A stretch of DNA of 64,000 nt from Ceratothoa steindachneri (GCA_963969495.1 OZ018335.1:86162354-86226353); one strand, 5' to 3'; shown: positions 13,101 through 25,683, numbered from the stretch's first letter. Notes: a model not told the origin generated them from the letters alone. Translations and numbers: made by a program.

Positions 13101-16100
13101 GCCTGGTCAGTCTAAGAATAGATTTATCCCCTATTATTTAAAAGGAATGTGGCTGTCGATCTTACCCCTCAATCATGGTTCTTGAAAGTTTTTCTTCTGA
13201 AAAAAGTGTTACTGAAAATTCGATCTAAAGTGTTAAATGGGTAAGAAGATGTAAATTGGAACCAATGTTTGAGATGACATGGAGAGTTTTTGAGCGGGAG
13301 GGATTTTAAATTTCCTGAAAGCACCTTTTACGCCAAGAGGCATTACTGCATGGCTAATTTAGCAGTGGGATTATATTGACTACGCATTATTGTTACATTA
13401 TATTTTAGTGCACATCTATTTCATTATCTACATAGTAGGTCTCTCATCTTTGGTAAGATGATGATATTTCCACAGAGCTGCACTAAACATGGTTTCTTTT
13501 TTTCGCCATAGAGAAATTTGCAGCATTTTAATTATTGAAAATGGACAAGTGATTATAAGAAGAGTAAGAGAAAGGAATTACATTTGAGGCAAGATACAAC
13601 CTAATTGAAATCTTGACTAATTTTAGATAAATATGCCGAAGCATTGCCAACTAGAGATAAATAGATGAGTAATAGGTAACAATGAGTTAAATAATTCACA
13701 TAGTTAATCAACTTAAGTTTAATTATGATTAAGAAACAATAGATATGAACAAATATTTAGGGGTGATAAATAATTATAGGTCAATATTAGATAGGGATTT
13801 TTATTTGAGATGCAAAGCAGAATAAAGCTCATAAACTCCCACTAGTTATAACAAGAGACGAATGTTATCTGTGTTGCCCAAGTTCATCAAATATAGATGA
13901 TAGACTGTGATAGTAAATTTAAATAAATTGGATACGAAGGTATACTCATTTTCAAAACCTGCGGATTTATACCATTAATATTTATATACCACTAAACTGG
14001 GATAATAACATGTTACTTTTCTACAATTCTTATTCTATTATATGAATTAGAAAATAGTAATAGATTATAAAATTATAAATGATGTGAGAACAGTGTATTT
14101 ACCTTGCAACATTTTTAACTGATGGTTCCTTTCCATATTATATATGTGTCTTAATTTATTATATTTGTTTTGAATTATGTTCTTTTTCTGGATTTTACTA
14201 CAAGGTTTATGTTATTTAAAATAAAAAAGTAGGGAGCAGTGAAGGTTTAGATTAATTTAATACTTGGATAAAGCTCTCTCTTGATAAAATGGCATTTATA
14301 TAAACTATATTGAAAATTACATACTATCCTAAAACTATCGCTTTGCATTAATGGCTGAATATTCAATTTGTATGATGAGGAAGATGGTAGTGGCCTTAGA
14401 TTTATAAGGGTGCGAAAAAGGTTTTGCCTGGCAATGCAAATTAGGTAAGGATTAAGTTTCCCACTTCCATTATGTATGTAAGCATCAACTCCTCCCTTTT
14501 GTTTGGTTTCAACATTACATAGTAATCCAGTTTTCGTTAGCCGAGAGATTACAGGATTACTATGAGTTTCGAAATGTTTACGTAAAATAACAATCCTTCG
14601 ATAAGAATATAGGTTACAATAAAATACAATCAAACCTTCAGCTTAATACATATTTAATCTAGATACACAGCTTCCTCTGTATTATTCGGTAGATAATCGA
14701 CAATCTTCATTATTGATTAATATCGCTTGATGCGGGCGTGTTCTTGTGCGTCATATTTCAGTCTATTTTGCTCTGATTAGACGAGTAGACTGAAAAGAAG
14801 TGATATATCGCTTAAAATCTTTTAGGCACCAATAAATTACGGCTAAGTGTAATCTAACGTGCGAAAGTACAAATATGCATATCAAGGTATATAGTTCAAT
14901 TATTATTGCTAATTTATCCTAATTTTAAATATTATATAGTTAATAAATGAGCTAAAGTTGTCTTAAATCGGTATTGCTCTTTCTGATTTTATTTATATAA
15001 GGGAGGGAAAATTTATACCCTTGCATTCCATTATTATTAACAATGGTGCATATAGTTTCTCAATTCTTTGCTTATCTTAATATGTCTTGCTTCTCTGTAT
15101 TCAAGAATTTTTTTTAAAGTTTGGAAAAGTTTTAGAATGAGACCAAAGTGGAAATGGATTTTCAAGGTTTTTCAAACGTCTTTATTAAAGTTGACAGATC
15201 AAAATGTTTATTTTTTTGTTCGATTTAGAGCTATTTGCCAGAACGCACCAGAATAGATCGAGGCAACTTAATATTACTATTAATATTTTCGAGAACGAAG
15301 TGATTTGCAGCTCTCGTAAATAGAAAAATAAACTCTTACCTTAAAAAATTGCTATTTGTAAAAGGTAGAAGCCAGTGATTACTGAAAACTTAAACCTCTT
15401 TGTCCTATTATTTATTTAGTTAGCCATATTGCATTATTTTAGGTGCACATTGGAATTAACCTTTTCAAACACTCTTTTCTTTTGCATGAAAATCTAAAAA
15501 GCTGTACTAAAATATAATATGTTGTACCACCAGATGCTAGATAAATCGCAAGGACGAGAAAATAGCACCATATAGTAATGTTTTAGTTTTACCATATCTA
15601 AATAGATGTTTGTTAATTATGCATGAAAGATTAAAGTTGGTCAAACACGCAAAATCGATTTAAAATAGAAACTAAATCATTAAGAAGCCATAATTAATCG
15701 ATTAAGTGCTCTGAATTTTAAAGTGTCGCACTATTTGATGGTCAATGATATTCAAGTCCGGAGGATGACCTGCGTGTAGGGGAGAAAGATCCTAACTATC
15801 AATGGACCCCATATTCCTCCTTTCTCAGCGTTAGTAAGGACAACACTTATGCTATATTAACGCCAGACTAAGTAAACAAGAAGGAAGAAATTTATAAATA
15901 TAAATGGCAATTAAAAGGTATAATATAAATAACTAAATAGGAAGAATAAAACCCGGGGAGCTTTGATCTACTTTCAGAGTCTTGCTAAGATGGAGTGCTA
16001 CTCATCGGGGTGACAATTGTAACAGACTCCAAAGACAAGCCCTGTAAGGCAGCCTCTTTTGGATGACGTATGTATCTCTGCCTACCTTTGTTGTTGTAAT

Positions 16101-16170
16101 TTTGATACGGAAGCTAAGACGTCTGACATTTATCTGAGTGTGTTGTCGTTTAATCTATGATTAAGCACGT
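10200..16170. other. long AT-rich region without recognisable features
   Basis: About 6 kb with dense stops in all frames. The longest open frame (14247-14633, minus, 128 codons) and one at 12645-12896 (plus) show no known motif and no clean splice pair. A small stem of TAGTAATCC against GGATTACTA lies at 14519-14561. I see no gene, and this could be intron or intergenic spacer. Confidence 0.5.
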
Positions 16171-16189
16171 AGTGCGAAGATATATGCCA

Positions 16190-16250
16190 ACCACTACGAA
16201 AGCCCGAAGTAGGAGTGATCCCAGTGTTGCTTAACTCCGAAATTTGCAGT
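16190..16250 (-). other. possible 5S-rRNA-derived fragment
   Basis: On the minus strand the stretch contains CGGAGTTAAGCAACACTGGG. This resembles the internal promoter part of 5S rRNA, where eukaryotic genes carry CCGAAxTTAAGCxxCGTxGGG. A TACTT follows at about the expected distance. The flanks do not match a full 5S gene, so this would be a relic or the head of a 5S-derived SINE, not a working gene. Chance similarity remains possible. Confidence 0.25.
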
Positions 16251-17880
16251 TCGAAGAAATTTCAAATTTGGAAATTGATGTGTATATTAGTGAGATTTGC
16301 TATAATTACTATAACACATTTACATATAAGTACCTATGTAAATCCGTTCTTCTTATTTATTTATATTTAATGTAAATAACTTCTCTCTCTTTTTTCACCT
16401 TTTAGTTATTTTTTTTTACCTTTTGGTGTTACGCAAACTAGAAAAGTTGAATTTTCACCTCTTTATCTTCGAAGAAAGTTAATAATATATACAAAAGTTT
16501 CATCTTTTCGTCAAAATTATAAAAACTTAACTAAATATTAAAAATATAAATTCGAACACTGCAAATTACTTTACTCGCACATTTCCCTTCCTTTCATTTG
16601 ACTAGCGAACAGTCATTATTCTCTTACGGGTTAAATCTATTACAGATTTACACAAAGGCCCATTTAGAAATATGCTTAGGGAATTAACTCCAGGCCCAAT
16701 TAATGGGGTTTATGTTTTTATGGGCGCAGAAAGCTGCATCTTAAAAGGTAAGCACACAAATAGCCGATCATAACACCCCTGCGCCCCCCTTCCCCTTAAT
16801 CCCTCGCAAAGTTAGTCAGTCTTTCAAAGGTGTTTCTATATCCACACTTTCCATACTAGGAAAGAGAGGGGGACGCTCCCCGGGCAACAAAGGGTGCTAT
16901 CATCACAGGTTTTGGTTGCAAAAACATAATACTACTAGGACACGTACCACCCCCACCCACACAAGCTTTTTTATAACCAGTGAATGTCATTTTGTTCAAG
17001 ATTGCGAATATACGAATGGCAGCATGAACTAAACTTTCTTTTAAATATATTTTCATCAACTTATTTGATCAAAAAGGAGCACATTAACTGTAAAAGTTTT
17101 AATCAAAGTGATTACATAACAATAATGACAGAAGAGAGTAAAAATAAAGATGGCTCGAATCTTAAGAGGAAAAAGGTGAAAATTAAATAATAATTAAATA
17201 CTGGACGATAAACGTTGGATAAGGAAAAAAATCTTCATCAGAACGAGGCTAATTTCTGTCTCCAATTTGCATTCCAATAAGGTTAAATTAAAGACCACCA
17301 GTTATCTAAAAGGGGCTGACTGTTCTGGAGGTTGATATTTATAAGGGGTCTGTTTGTTGTTCTGTGTCACACCCTAAAAAAACAATATACTTCAATACTA
17401 GTAAATATATGATCCTATAAATAATAATCTTTCTTTGCAGGGGAGGAGGTGAAAGAGCCCATTATTACTCTTTACATTTAAGCGAAAATACAGGAGAGAA
17501 GTAGTCACTTATTTTAATAGATATGGTTAAGAAGAAATTAAGCTGGGTGGCAGATTTACAACCCGAGTAATTTAGATAGGAATGAGATAAGCTCACTTGT
17601 ATTCACCAGGGAAAAAAATGGACCAAGAATAAATTTTGAAATGATTTAGTCTGACTTATATGTATACCAAATCCATGGGAAATTTACAATCAATGTGCTG
17701 AACATTTTTCACCCCAACAGATTAGTAAAGTATGATAATTGCCATCAATTTTAACTTTAAATATATATTTATATAATTAGCTTTTTAAAGGAGAACAACA
17801 ACTGGACCCACTATAGTAGAATCGCGTGCATAAATCACATACTTAACACAAATAATATTTGTAGATTAAACACATAAGAA
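16251..17880. other. no gene supported
   Basis: AT-rich sequence with a small GC-richer patch at 16770-16960. A plus-strand frame ends in a short lysine-rich peptide (17127-17190), but nothing around it supports translation. Confidence 0.4.
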
Positions 17881-17885
17881 AGATC

Positions 17886-17957
17886 ATGTTTTATATCATA
17901 CACTTAGTTAGACTCTTAGTGTCTTGTTTGAAAGGTTCTGAAAGTTGTTCTCTTGAG
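17886..17957 (+). CDS. speculative first coding exon with signal-like N-terminus
   Basis: An ATG at 17886 opens 24 codons, starting MFYIIHLVRLLVSCLKG, and runs straight into a textbook splice donor (GAG followed by GTAAGTA at 17958). The leader has the hydrophobic character of a signal peptide. No downstream exon with a matching phase was identified and AT-rich DNA yields such stretches by chance, so this is only a candidate. Confidence 0.2.
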
Positions 17958-17964
17958 GTAAGTA

Positions 17965-20900
17965 CCAAATTTTGCTACTTTGTTTTCATTGTCTTAATTC
18001 AAGGAGGTTTGGTCTTTTGCGCTTTAATCCTTGAGTAAAGAGAGAGGCAGAATTCTATATTCCCTTTAGTCTCTCTTTTGTTCTAGAACTCTAAAATTTG
18101 TGACTATAATCATTGTTGGAATATTTGCTATATAGAATGACTGTGTCCTTTATACTAGCTTGTGTTTCCATCATACGTTGGTAGGCCCGAAAAAAGTGAT
18201 CTTTCTTTAGTATTCTTCTTTTATTTTTATTCATTTTTTCTTTCCTTCATCTATCTTTCCTTACAGGCATACATTTTCCTGCAATCAAAATTACACATTG
18301 TTCATTTACTTTCCCTTTCCCTCAAGTAAAATAATGAAATTCATATTCCTTCAAAATGCATATTTAAATTTGAGCTGTAAGACGCAGTTTAGGAAGTTTT
18401 TTATCCAAAAATATATAATTGTTTTCTTAGGATATAGGTTTTGCAAATAATTGATGTTCCAGGCCTGTCCCTTTTAAAACCTGCGTCTTCCTTCCATTTG
18501 AAAGCAAAATAGTGAGATAAAATATTTAAGTAAAGTTATTGAATAAATCTGGTATATAAGCCTAGATTTTAAAAAGAGCAGTTTTTAATTTTCAAGCTTG
18601 CGGGAATGGGCAATGTATTAGATGGGATGTGGAGCGCAGACAAAATTGAAAACTATTACATATTTACTACATAAAATAGCGATGAAGGTTTAAAAATTAA
18701 AGCTAAAAAAGATAAGTAATATAAAATTAGGAATTAAAATTAAAAATTTATTTTTTCAATTTCTATGTGTAGGGTGATAACCATTCTAAGTGCTCATGCA
18801 TAAGATATGGTACAGACACGCCATTTGCTGTTTTCTTCTGGATAATGTAAGAATCTCGTACCATTTGAAAAGATATTTGGTAAAATATTTGCACCTTTTT
18901 TCCTAAATCATCCTGGCTAAATCTTTTCTTCCCTAACATACCCACCACCATCTGGAGACATGTAGTCTTAAATTTATCTAGGTTGTATATATGATAACTG
19001 GTTAGAGTTCATAAATCCGAGCCGAAATGTGAGGTACTAAAGTATACAGTGGTAGCCTAATTTTCTACTCTCAGCTTATTCTATGGGAAGATGCTGTCTT
19101 TCATTCTGGCGAAGGCAATGGAAGCTAAGTTTAGCCTTATTTGTATCTTCAGATCTGTTGATCATTGGGATTGACTACACTTAGGATATTTTAAATGATC
19201 CTATTTTCATAAGCCTTAATTAATAGGGAGGTGGAATTAAGCTTGTGTTATATTGTGGCATTATGGCAATAAATATTATTTATTAAAAACGAAAATAATT
19301 TTAAAACAAACCTATACTATCTTTTGTAAGCCATAATATCCGCTAGTGGATATTTACAGCATAAAGCAATATTTATATTATCCATCCATTCTAAGACAAG
19401 AAGAAAAGGCTAATTAAGTGATAATGCGCCAATCAAAGAAACGGATGTTTTTTGGCAGTGAAATATCAAGTAATCTATAAAAAGGAGATCTATTTCCTTG
19501 TATTTAAATAATAGATTCCATTGCTTAGTAATCGACAAACTTATTACTAAGGCAATCTGTATTGAGTGTTTTCATGTAATTTGATACACTATACATTCTT
19601 AGTAAAGGAATGTTTTGAGTATCTGCTAAACGGTTGAGGAAAAAACTCACGAATATGTAAATTGGTAAGGTAAAGGAGTGAAGTACACATAGCTACAGTA
19701 TCCCGTAGGAGTCAAGTTGGGTACCTGGACCGAAGAAGACATTAGCTGATTATACATATGTCTGCGTAAAGGAAAGAACAACAGAGAGGAAGCGTGCAAA
19801 ACAAGTATGTAAACGCACCTCTGCAAATAACCTCAGTAAGTCGTAGTTTCTATTATAATCACACCCATACTTTTGCTGTCTTTCAAATTATACCATTTTG
19901 ACAGGCCTTCTTGACACTCCATTCTGACAATAAGAATTGCCAATTACCCTCGATGGAATTTTTACTTATCTTATAATATTCGCTGATTAGAAATATTACT
20001 AAAAAAAAAAAAATCTATTTAAATTTAACTAGATTGAAAAATCATTCGTTGTTAGTTTTAAAATGGAAGATAAATAAAATAATTACAATGAAAATTAAAT
20101 GATGGTTGCCAAAAACTAATTAAACCCAAATGTTTTGGCAGAAATCGGTTTTAAATACACTGCACGGCCTGATTCATAAAAAAAGATAAAATACGAACGA
20201 ACTGTGTAACTTCCTTTTGTGAGGTGTCCCTTGTGTCAATATTTTTACACCAAAATAAGTAATGTGTGCATGGATAACTAATAATGTCCGTATATCTTTA
20301 ACTCACATATTTATCTACAAATGGTGCTATGGAGTAAGAGATAATACTTATCAATCTTTTTCTCAAAAATTATGGAAAAAATATTCGCTATTTGGCGAAC
20401 AAACTTCTTTAGACACCAATATATTGCACCAATTTATTGCGTCGGAATTTATAGGAGTGAAAGGAAAGAGACATGGAGGGCACAATCCCATTAGCCATCA
20501 GCGCTATAATTTACATACAACATTGGAATAAAGGAAACAAGCAAGTGAAATGCAGCAGAAGTAGAAAAGGGGCTTGGGGAAAGTACGTCAGATTGAACAA
20601 AAATTAAGTGTATTGCGGATGAAGTTTTTTTAAGAATTTATATTGATTATCCTGGCAAAAATTGCTTTGAAATTTGTTACTTGGTTGACATAACTTATGT
20701 CATATGGGACGTTGCTTTATTCAAAGATTCTACATTATATTACTAATAAATAGGCAAGAATAAGTTAAGAGGGTTTAGCTTTAGTTTCGCATGTGATAAT
20801 TGATCAGATAAAATTAATCATTTTCTCGAAGCTTAGATTTCTTAGCTATTTTAGAAAGGTTAAGTTCCTTTTTATTGTAGAGTATATCTTTTTAAAACAG

Positions 20901-21487
20901 GTTTACTCTTCTTTGTTTTATATTATGTCAACATATGAAATATTAACTTAGTAAATAATTTGCTTATTTTATTTATACTGAATTACACGTAACTATTTAA
21001 AAAGTTTAGCATGAAAGCATTTGTATTCGCTGTAAAGGGACATGAGGTTATAATTTACAGCAAATGAGAGATTACAATGCAATATACACATTTAGCCAAA
21101 AATATTAAGCAATTTTCATAAATATGTATATAGGTAATATATCTCGCGAGTATTCCCCGTCACCATCTTCGTGCAATGAAGAAAAATACAACCAGTGGCA
21201 ATTAAATTTGAAAATCAGAGAATATCAGATAAATAAATTTCGAATAAGAAGAAAGAAAAAGAAGCAGCTGTAGAGAAATTATAACGGTGTCAAAGCCGCT
21301 AATGGTGACCTGGTTATGCTTACCAGGAAAAAGGCCAATAACCCGAGAATGACTCCCAAAATCTATATCTAATAAGGTTGAAAATACAGTAGTAAATGGA
21401 TAAAAGAATTATAATGAAAATAAAATATGTATATATGTATTTATGTAGTTGCCTTATTTAATGTATCCATAATTCTCCATATTTGTG

Positions 21488-21490
<3 letters not shown>
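17965..21490. other. AT-rich region without supported features
   Basis: Short open frames (for example 18763-18951 minus and 20262-20531 plus) lack recognisable motifs. No repeats longer than simple AT tracts were noticed. Confidence 0.45.

Positions 21491-21492
<2 letters not shown>

Positions 21493-21561
<69 letters not shown>
21493..21561. repeat. (AT)n microsatellite, left of palindrome
   Basis: Uninterrupted alternating AT of about 68 bp, ending 6 bp before the left end of the large inverted repeat. Confidence 0.95.
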
Positions 21562-21562
<1 letters not shown>

Positions 21563-21566
21563 CGCC

Positions 21567-21865
21567 TTGATCAATTTTCTTTGGCCACTTTGAATTCCTC
21601 TAACTATCTTATTTAGTCCATCTTGTAGATGTTAGATCACTTGCCCTTTGTTTCTATCTCTTTTAAATGAATGGGTTTGGTAAAAACAAACTAAATTGCT
21701 AAGCTTTTGATCTTATTCGATCGAAAGCTTAGCAATTTAATTTGTTTTTTAACCAATCCATTTATTTAAAAGAGCGATGAATATAGGACAAGTGACCTAC
21801 CATGTACAAGATGAACCCAAAAAGATAGTTAGAGGAATTGAAAGTTGCCAAAAGTAATTGATCAA
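21567..21865. repeat. 299-bp imperfect palindrome (foldback or MITE-like element)
   Basis: Both ends are TTGATCAA. The left arm (21567 to about 21708) is the reverse complement of the right arm (about 21723 to 21865) over some 142 bp, with roughly 85% matching positions by eye. A short spacer is centred near 21716. Shared blocks include AATTCCTCTAACTATCTT near the ends and TAAATTGCTAAGCTTT next to the centre. No open reading frame is present. (AT)n arrays lie directly on both sides and, being self-complementary, could extend the hairpin to nearly 450 bp. It could be a foldback transposon, a MITE, or a palindrome formed by inverted duplication. Confidence 0.9.
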
Positions 21866-21887
21866 CAAAACTTGAATTCAAGAAAGA

Positions 21888-21889
<2 letters not shown>

Positions 21890-21944
<55 letters not shown>
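21890..21944. repeat. (AT)n microsatellite, right of palindrome
   Basis: About 55 bp of alternating AT, starting about 25 bp after the palindrome. A run of about 12 C follows near 21953. Confidence 0.95.
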
Positions 21945-21947
<3 letters not shown>

Positions 21948-21965
21948 GGTGTTCCCCCCCCCCCT

Positions 21966-22265
21966 CAAATATTTTTTACTTTTTTATCTCCAGATACCTT
22001 ATTGCATTACAGCATTAAACAGTAGGTGATAAACTCATTTTTATTTAAAATCGAACAATATTTTCTGGTCGCTATATGGATCTTAACTTCTTAGTCTGCT
22101 GGTAAATTAATTTTTGGGGTAGAAATGAACAGTCTTTGCAAATACTAGTTTATTTGAAACAGATCTTGGTGTTGAAAAACAATTTTTAAAAAAATATTTA
22201 TAGTAAAGTAAAAAGAAAATAGTTAAATGGCAAATGATTTCTTTTTAACACAAATTATAACTAAA
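21966..22265. other. short AT-rich spacer
   Basis: Nothing recognisable lies between the palindrome block and the end of the family A pseudogene. Confidence 0.4.
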
Positions 22266-24257
22266 ATTACTGATTAAACATTGATCCTTTTGAGCATGAG
22301 GGAAAATTTTTGTGATGTTTTGCCACAAGTCTGAGAAGCAACTGTTTCTGTTCTTTATATTTTGTTAGAGATGAATTATACGATTTAATAAGTGTAATAC
22401 CTCTTTTTGCTGGATCGTTAACAACCATTAAGTTAATCGCTCGACGTTGAAATTCTTGAAAGCACGTATTCTCTTTCCAAGATCTTGGGTTAGTCTTCAG
22501 AAATGTATTCTCTGCAAACATGTATCCATGTTTCATTAGGAGATTGTAGATTAGCTTAGTTTTTTTGAGTTACCAGTTCATGCAAGTCCAAATCCTCGAT
22601 ATTTTTGTAAAATTCAATAGGTGAACAACTTTGGTGTTTTCATTAGGTTGGAGATTGAAGACCATCTTCTGTTTGGTCTCAGCATTAATCCTATGATCGA
22701 AAAATGCAAGACTAACAAGATGTTTTCAAAGATACCAAAGATGTCTGTGAAGAGCTGTGGTTGCTTCTTTAGATATTGTCTGATTTAGGTACTTTTGCAA
22801 AGTTTTAAGAAAAAGAATGTCATTTAAAGGAGCTTTAATTCCAAAATGGGCTTTATTCCAAAAACGCAAGTAGACCAAAGCAATAAAAAGAGAGCACTGT
22901 AATATTGGCCTTTCCACGTTCCGTTAGTTTCAACTGTACTTAAACAAATATATTTTCAGGACATATATAGCCTTAGCCATCTAGCGTGCATAAGGTGTCG
23001 CTAATGGAGCTATTAATGTAATTTCTGTCTTATCATTGCCCGAAGAAAGATGAGACTGAGTCGCAGCAATTCTTCATAATCATCACGCAACTGACTAGAT
23101 TTCAAAGCTTCCTGAAGATATGGGACCATTACTAGATTGAAAAATAAACTGCTATCCGCCTCTAAAAAAGAATCCTTTTTAAGTGACGACCAATTTTCTT
23201 TAAAACGTTCAAAGAGACTCCACTTTGGACCACTTGTAGGCACAAGTAAAATATTGCAAGCACATGACAACATAATTTCGAAAATATGATGACGGCACGC
23301 AATCTAAACAAGCTCCCTTCCTAATACTTTCTCAATTATGGTACAGGCTCTTTTTTAGGCCTGTATTTAATGGAGTTGTGCCAAATACAAGGCATTGAAC
23401 TTCATCACGAAGATTCCAGCCATTAATTGATGAAATGTATGCCATAGCCTGTTCTTCTCCTGTTTCTCGTGCTATGTTTGGCACACCAAGAAGTTTTTCC
23501 ATTCCATTTACAGAAACTATTATTGCAATTCGTTCTCTTGTTTCCTTTGCCCCATCAATAGCAGGTAGTAGTTTTCCATCCTAGTAAAGAAGGATCGGTC
23601 CTTCAAAATACAACGAAGCTTTGTCTTCATTGTATGTTGCCTCTCTTACTTGCTTTCTGGAACGTCGTATAGAACGCCTGGAAAGTGTCATAGCTCTAGA
23701 AGGTGGAAAAAACTGTTTGTCTGCCGCAATTAAACTTTCTCCTTTAGGTGATCATGACTCAAAATCTCAATGAGCAGCACCCTTTACTTGATTTTTAGAA
23801 GTATATACTTTTTCTTTGTATTGTAAAGCCTTGTCATGTCGATATCTTTTGCCGGATTGGCGGTTTTCTTCATTCTTTACCACATTTAAAGCATTTTTTG
23901 AGGCTATGTCAAAAATATTTATAGAGTAGATTCGAAACTACGCCCATTCATTCTATATGAGTACAGTTCGGTTTTGCGGTTCTTCTTTAAAGAAAGGTAT
24001 ACTTCATACAACCTCTAGAGTTTCCTAACGCAAGAATATATTTGTTGTGTGGGAATTCGGGTTCTTTCCCATACTTTTATGACTTTTTTCAAGCGAGGTT
24101 GTAACTTTGTGTCAAAGTCATTGACTTCACTTGATGGTGGTACTGAACAACACGAAGCACATAACCACATGCTGGTAGTCTTGCATATGGAAGCTCACTA
24201 GTAGGATTTCCTAAAAGCCAGACTGCCGCTGATGAACGAGTACTTCCAGCCATAATC
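22266..24257 (-). pseudogene. broken copy of a multi-copy arthropod protein family ('family A')
   Basis: Minus-strand translation gives, in order: an N-terminus beginning MAGSTRSSAAVWLLGNPTSE (24253), DGKLLPAIDGAKETRE (about 23580), MEKLLGVPNIARETGEEQAM (about 23500), VFGTTPLNTG (about 23380), HHIFEI (about 23290), APLNDILFLKTLQKYL (about 22830), ATTALHRHLWYL (about 22750), FFDHRINAETKQKMV (about 22700) and NLMVVNDPAKRGITLIKSYN (about 22420), ending at a stop near 22268. I recognise this order from uncharacterised proteins that recur many times in arthropod and cnidarian genomes; I know no official name. The D, DTTASNTG and CRHHI blocks make an RNase H-like transposase fold plausible, but that is inference. 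Several frameshifts and stops break the copy, and the usual DTT block reads GTT here. A good 3' splice site (TTTCTGTTGTTTCAG) lies three bases before the ATG. Confidence 0.75.
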
Positions 24258-24453
24258 TGAAACAACAGAAATAAAAATTTATTGTAACTGAGTGAGCTCA
24301 CGGTTCCCCTCCATTTAGTTATACTTAGAAGATATTTTTTATACTCTAAAATATCTAAATATTCAATATTCATGAAAGAATAAGCTTTCATTTGATATAA
24401 ATAAATAGACTCCTGTGTTTGTAAAAAAGTACGGCAGTCATGCTTAACTAAAG

Positions 24454-24465
24454 AATATATATATA

Positions 24466-24537
<72 letters not shown>
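24454..24537. repeat. (AT)n microsatellite bordering PLE1
   Basis: Alternating AT with one interruption near 24467. It abuts the left end of the Penelope-like element. Confidence 0.95.
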
Positions 24538-24546
<9 letters not shown>

Positions 24547-25621
24547 GAAAAACGATTCCGAGCGCTTTCGTCTTTATTCTTAAAGAAATTTTCAAGGAAG
24601 GAACTAGAGGCAGGACCTACATTGCCTTACATAGTGGAAGGCGTGGATTAGACTACCCACCTCTGAACAATAATTACGGGGTACAAAATGCTGAAACAAT
24701 TTTATTCGAGATTTTATGTATGTAGTGATAATGGGGTCTAGCATGAATAAACCAAGGCTAAGGTTGAAATTGGGGAACGTGTTAATGGAGATACATTCTA
24801 ATATATTTCTCAAAATATAATTTCTGCATTTTATGACTTGTTTGTCACTATTCTATTTAATGGTATGGTTTGATTGTACATATGTAGAAGAAGCGCATAT
24901 TGTTCACTGTGCTTACGTACAATGGCTTGATGGTGCTTAACCCGGACATCTAGTTTTCTCCCTGTCTGTCCATAATAACATATTTGCCAGTTGTTGAAGA
25001 TTATCGAATAAACAATGCCAGGTCCGGGGGGGCGGGGAATTTTTGACAAGGATGCGAAAAATTGTAGTCTCGTACTTAAAAACCATATTTATGTTCAAAG
25101 GACTAAGTAAACGATGTAATTTGATTAAAATATAGTTATAGGGTAAAACAAATAAGTTTTTAGCCTGAAACTTAGAAATATTAACATTAGTTTGATAATA
25201 GGAACGCTTTGCGGACTTATAAGAATTGTCGAGAAAGTACAGAGAGTAGCACAAATTTATCCCTATTTTATATATTCTATCGACTTCTTTGTCTTGGTAT
25301 TCTAAAGTAAATTTATTCGAGGTGAACAAGGTATTAATTTTAGTACGAAATGTATTAATATTTAAATTATTAGGCCAGAGGCAAAGAATGTCATCAACAT
25401 ATTGCATCCAAGCTATAGGGGTTTCACTAATTCAAGAAAGTATTCTAGATTCCAAGAATTCTATGTATGGGCTGGCGCGTACTGGAGACAAACAATTGCA
25501 CATTGCCATTCCAAAGGTTTGGCAAGAAATTCTCCTTGAAAAGGTCTTTACGAATAAAGACGAAAGCGCTCGGAATTGTTTTTCCCTTTTCCTTTGTTAG
25601 TGTATCTGCATAACTTTGATT

Positions 25622-25623
<2 letters not shown>
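24538..25623 (-). mobile_element. Penelope-like retroelement remnant (PLE1)
   Basis: Read on the minus strand. The frame from 25407 opens with QYVDDILCLWPNNLNINTF, where YVDD (25401-25390) is the reverse transcriptase active site in its Penelope form. After about 100 more residues the reading continues in a second frame (25049-24831) with GIVYSIIFNNWQICYYGQTG and RKLDVRVKHHQAIVRKHSEQ. This is the GIY-YIG endonuclease that defines the group. The two cysteines usually found between the GIY and YIG parts are replaced (F and W). The frame change coincides with a G run at 25025-25032. An inverted repeat of roughly 45 bp (24545-24595 against 25530-25582), containing GACGAAAGCGCTCGGAAT, marks both ends. 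(AT)n arrays follow directly on both sides. The N-terminal part of the RT is missing or scrambled, so the copy is 5'-truncated and dead. Confidence 0.85.

Positions 25624-25683
<60 letters not shown>

Noticed and set aside
14247..14633. 128-codon minus-strand open frame
   Set aside because: No recognisable domain, no convincing splice sites, and composition like the surrounding AT-rich DNA. Such a length is expected by chance in 64 kb.
21953..21965. Poly-C run of about 12
   Set aside because: A simple homopolymer next to a microsatellite; may also be an assembly artefact.
24089..24595. 168-codon minus-strand frame with a long IYIYIY stretch, and similar frames at 25445-25782, 45743-45950 and 63325-63555
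   Set aside because: The apparent proteins are translations of (AT)n microsatellites joined to flanking sequence; alternating I and Y is the signature of the repeat.
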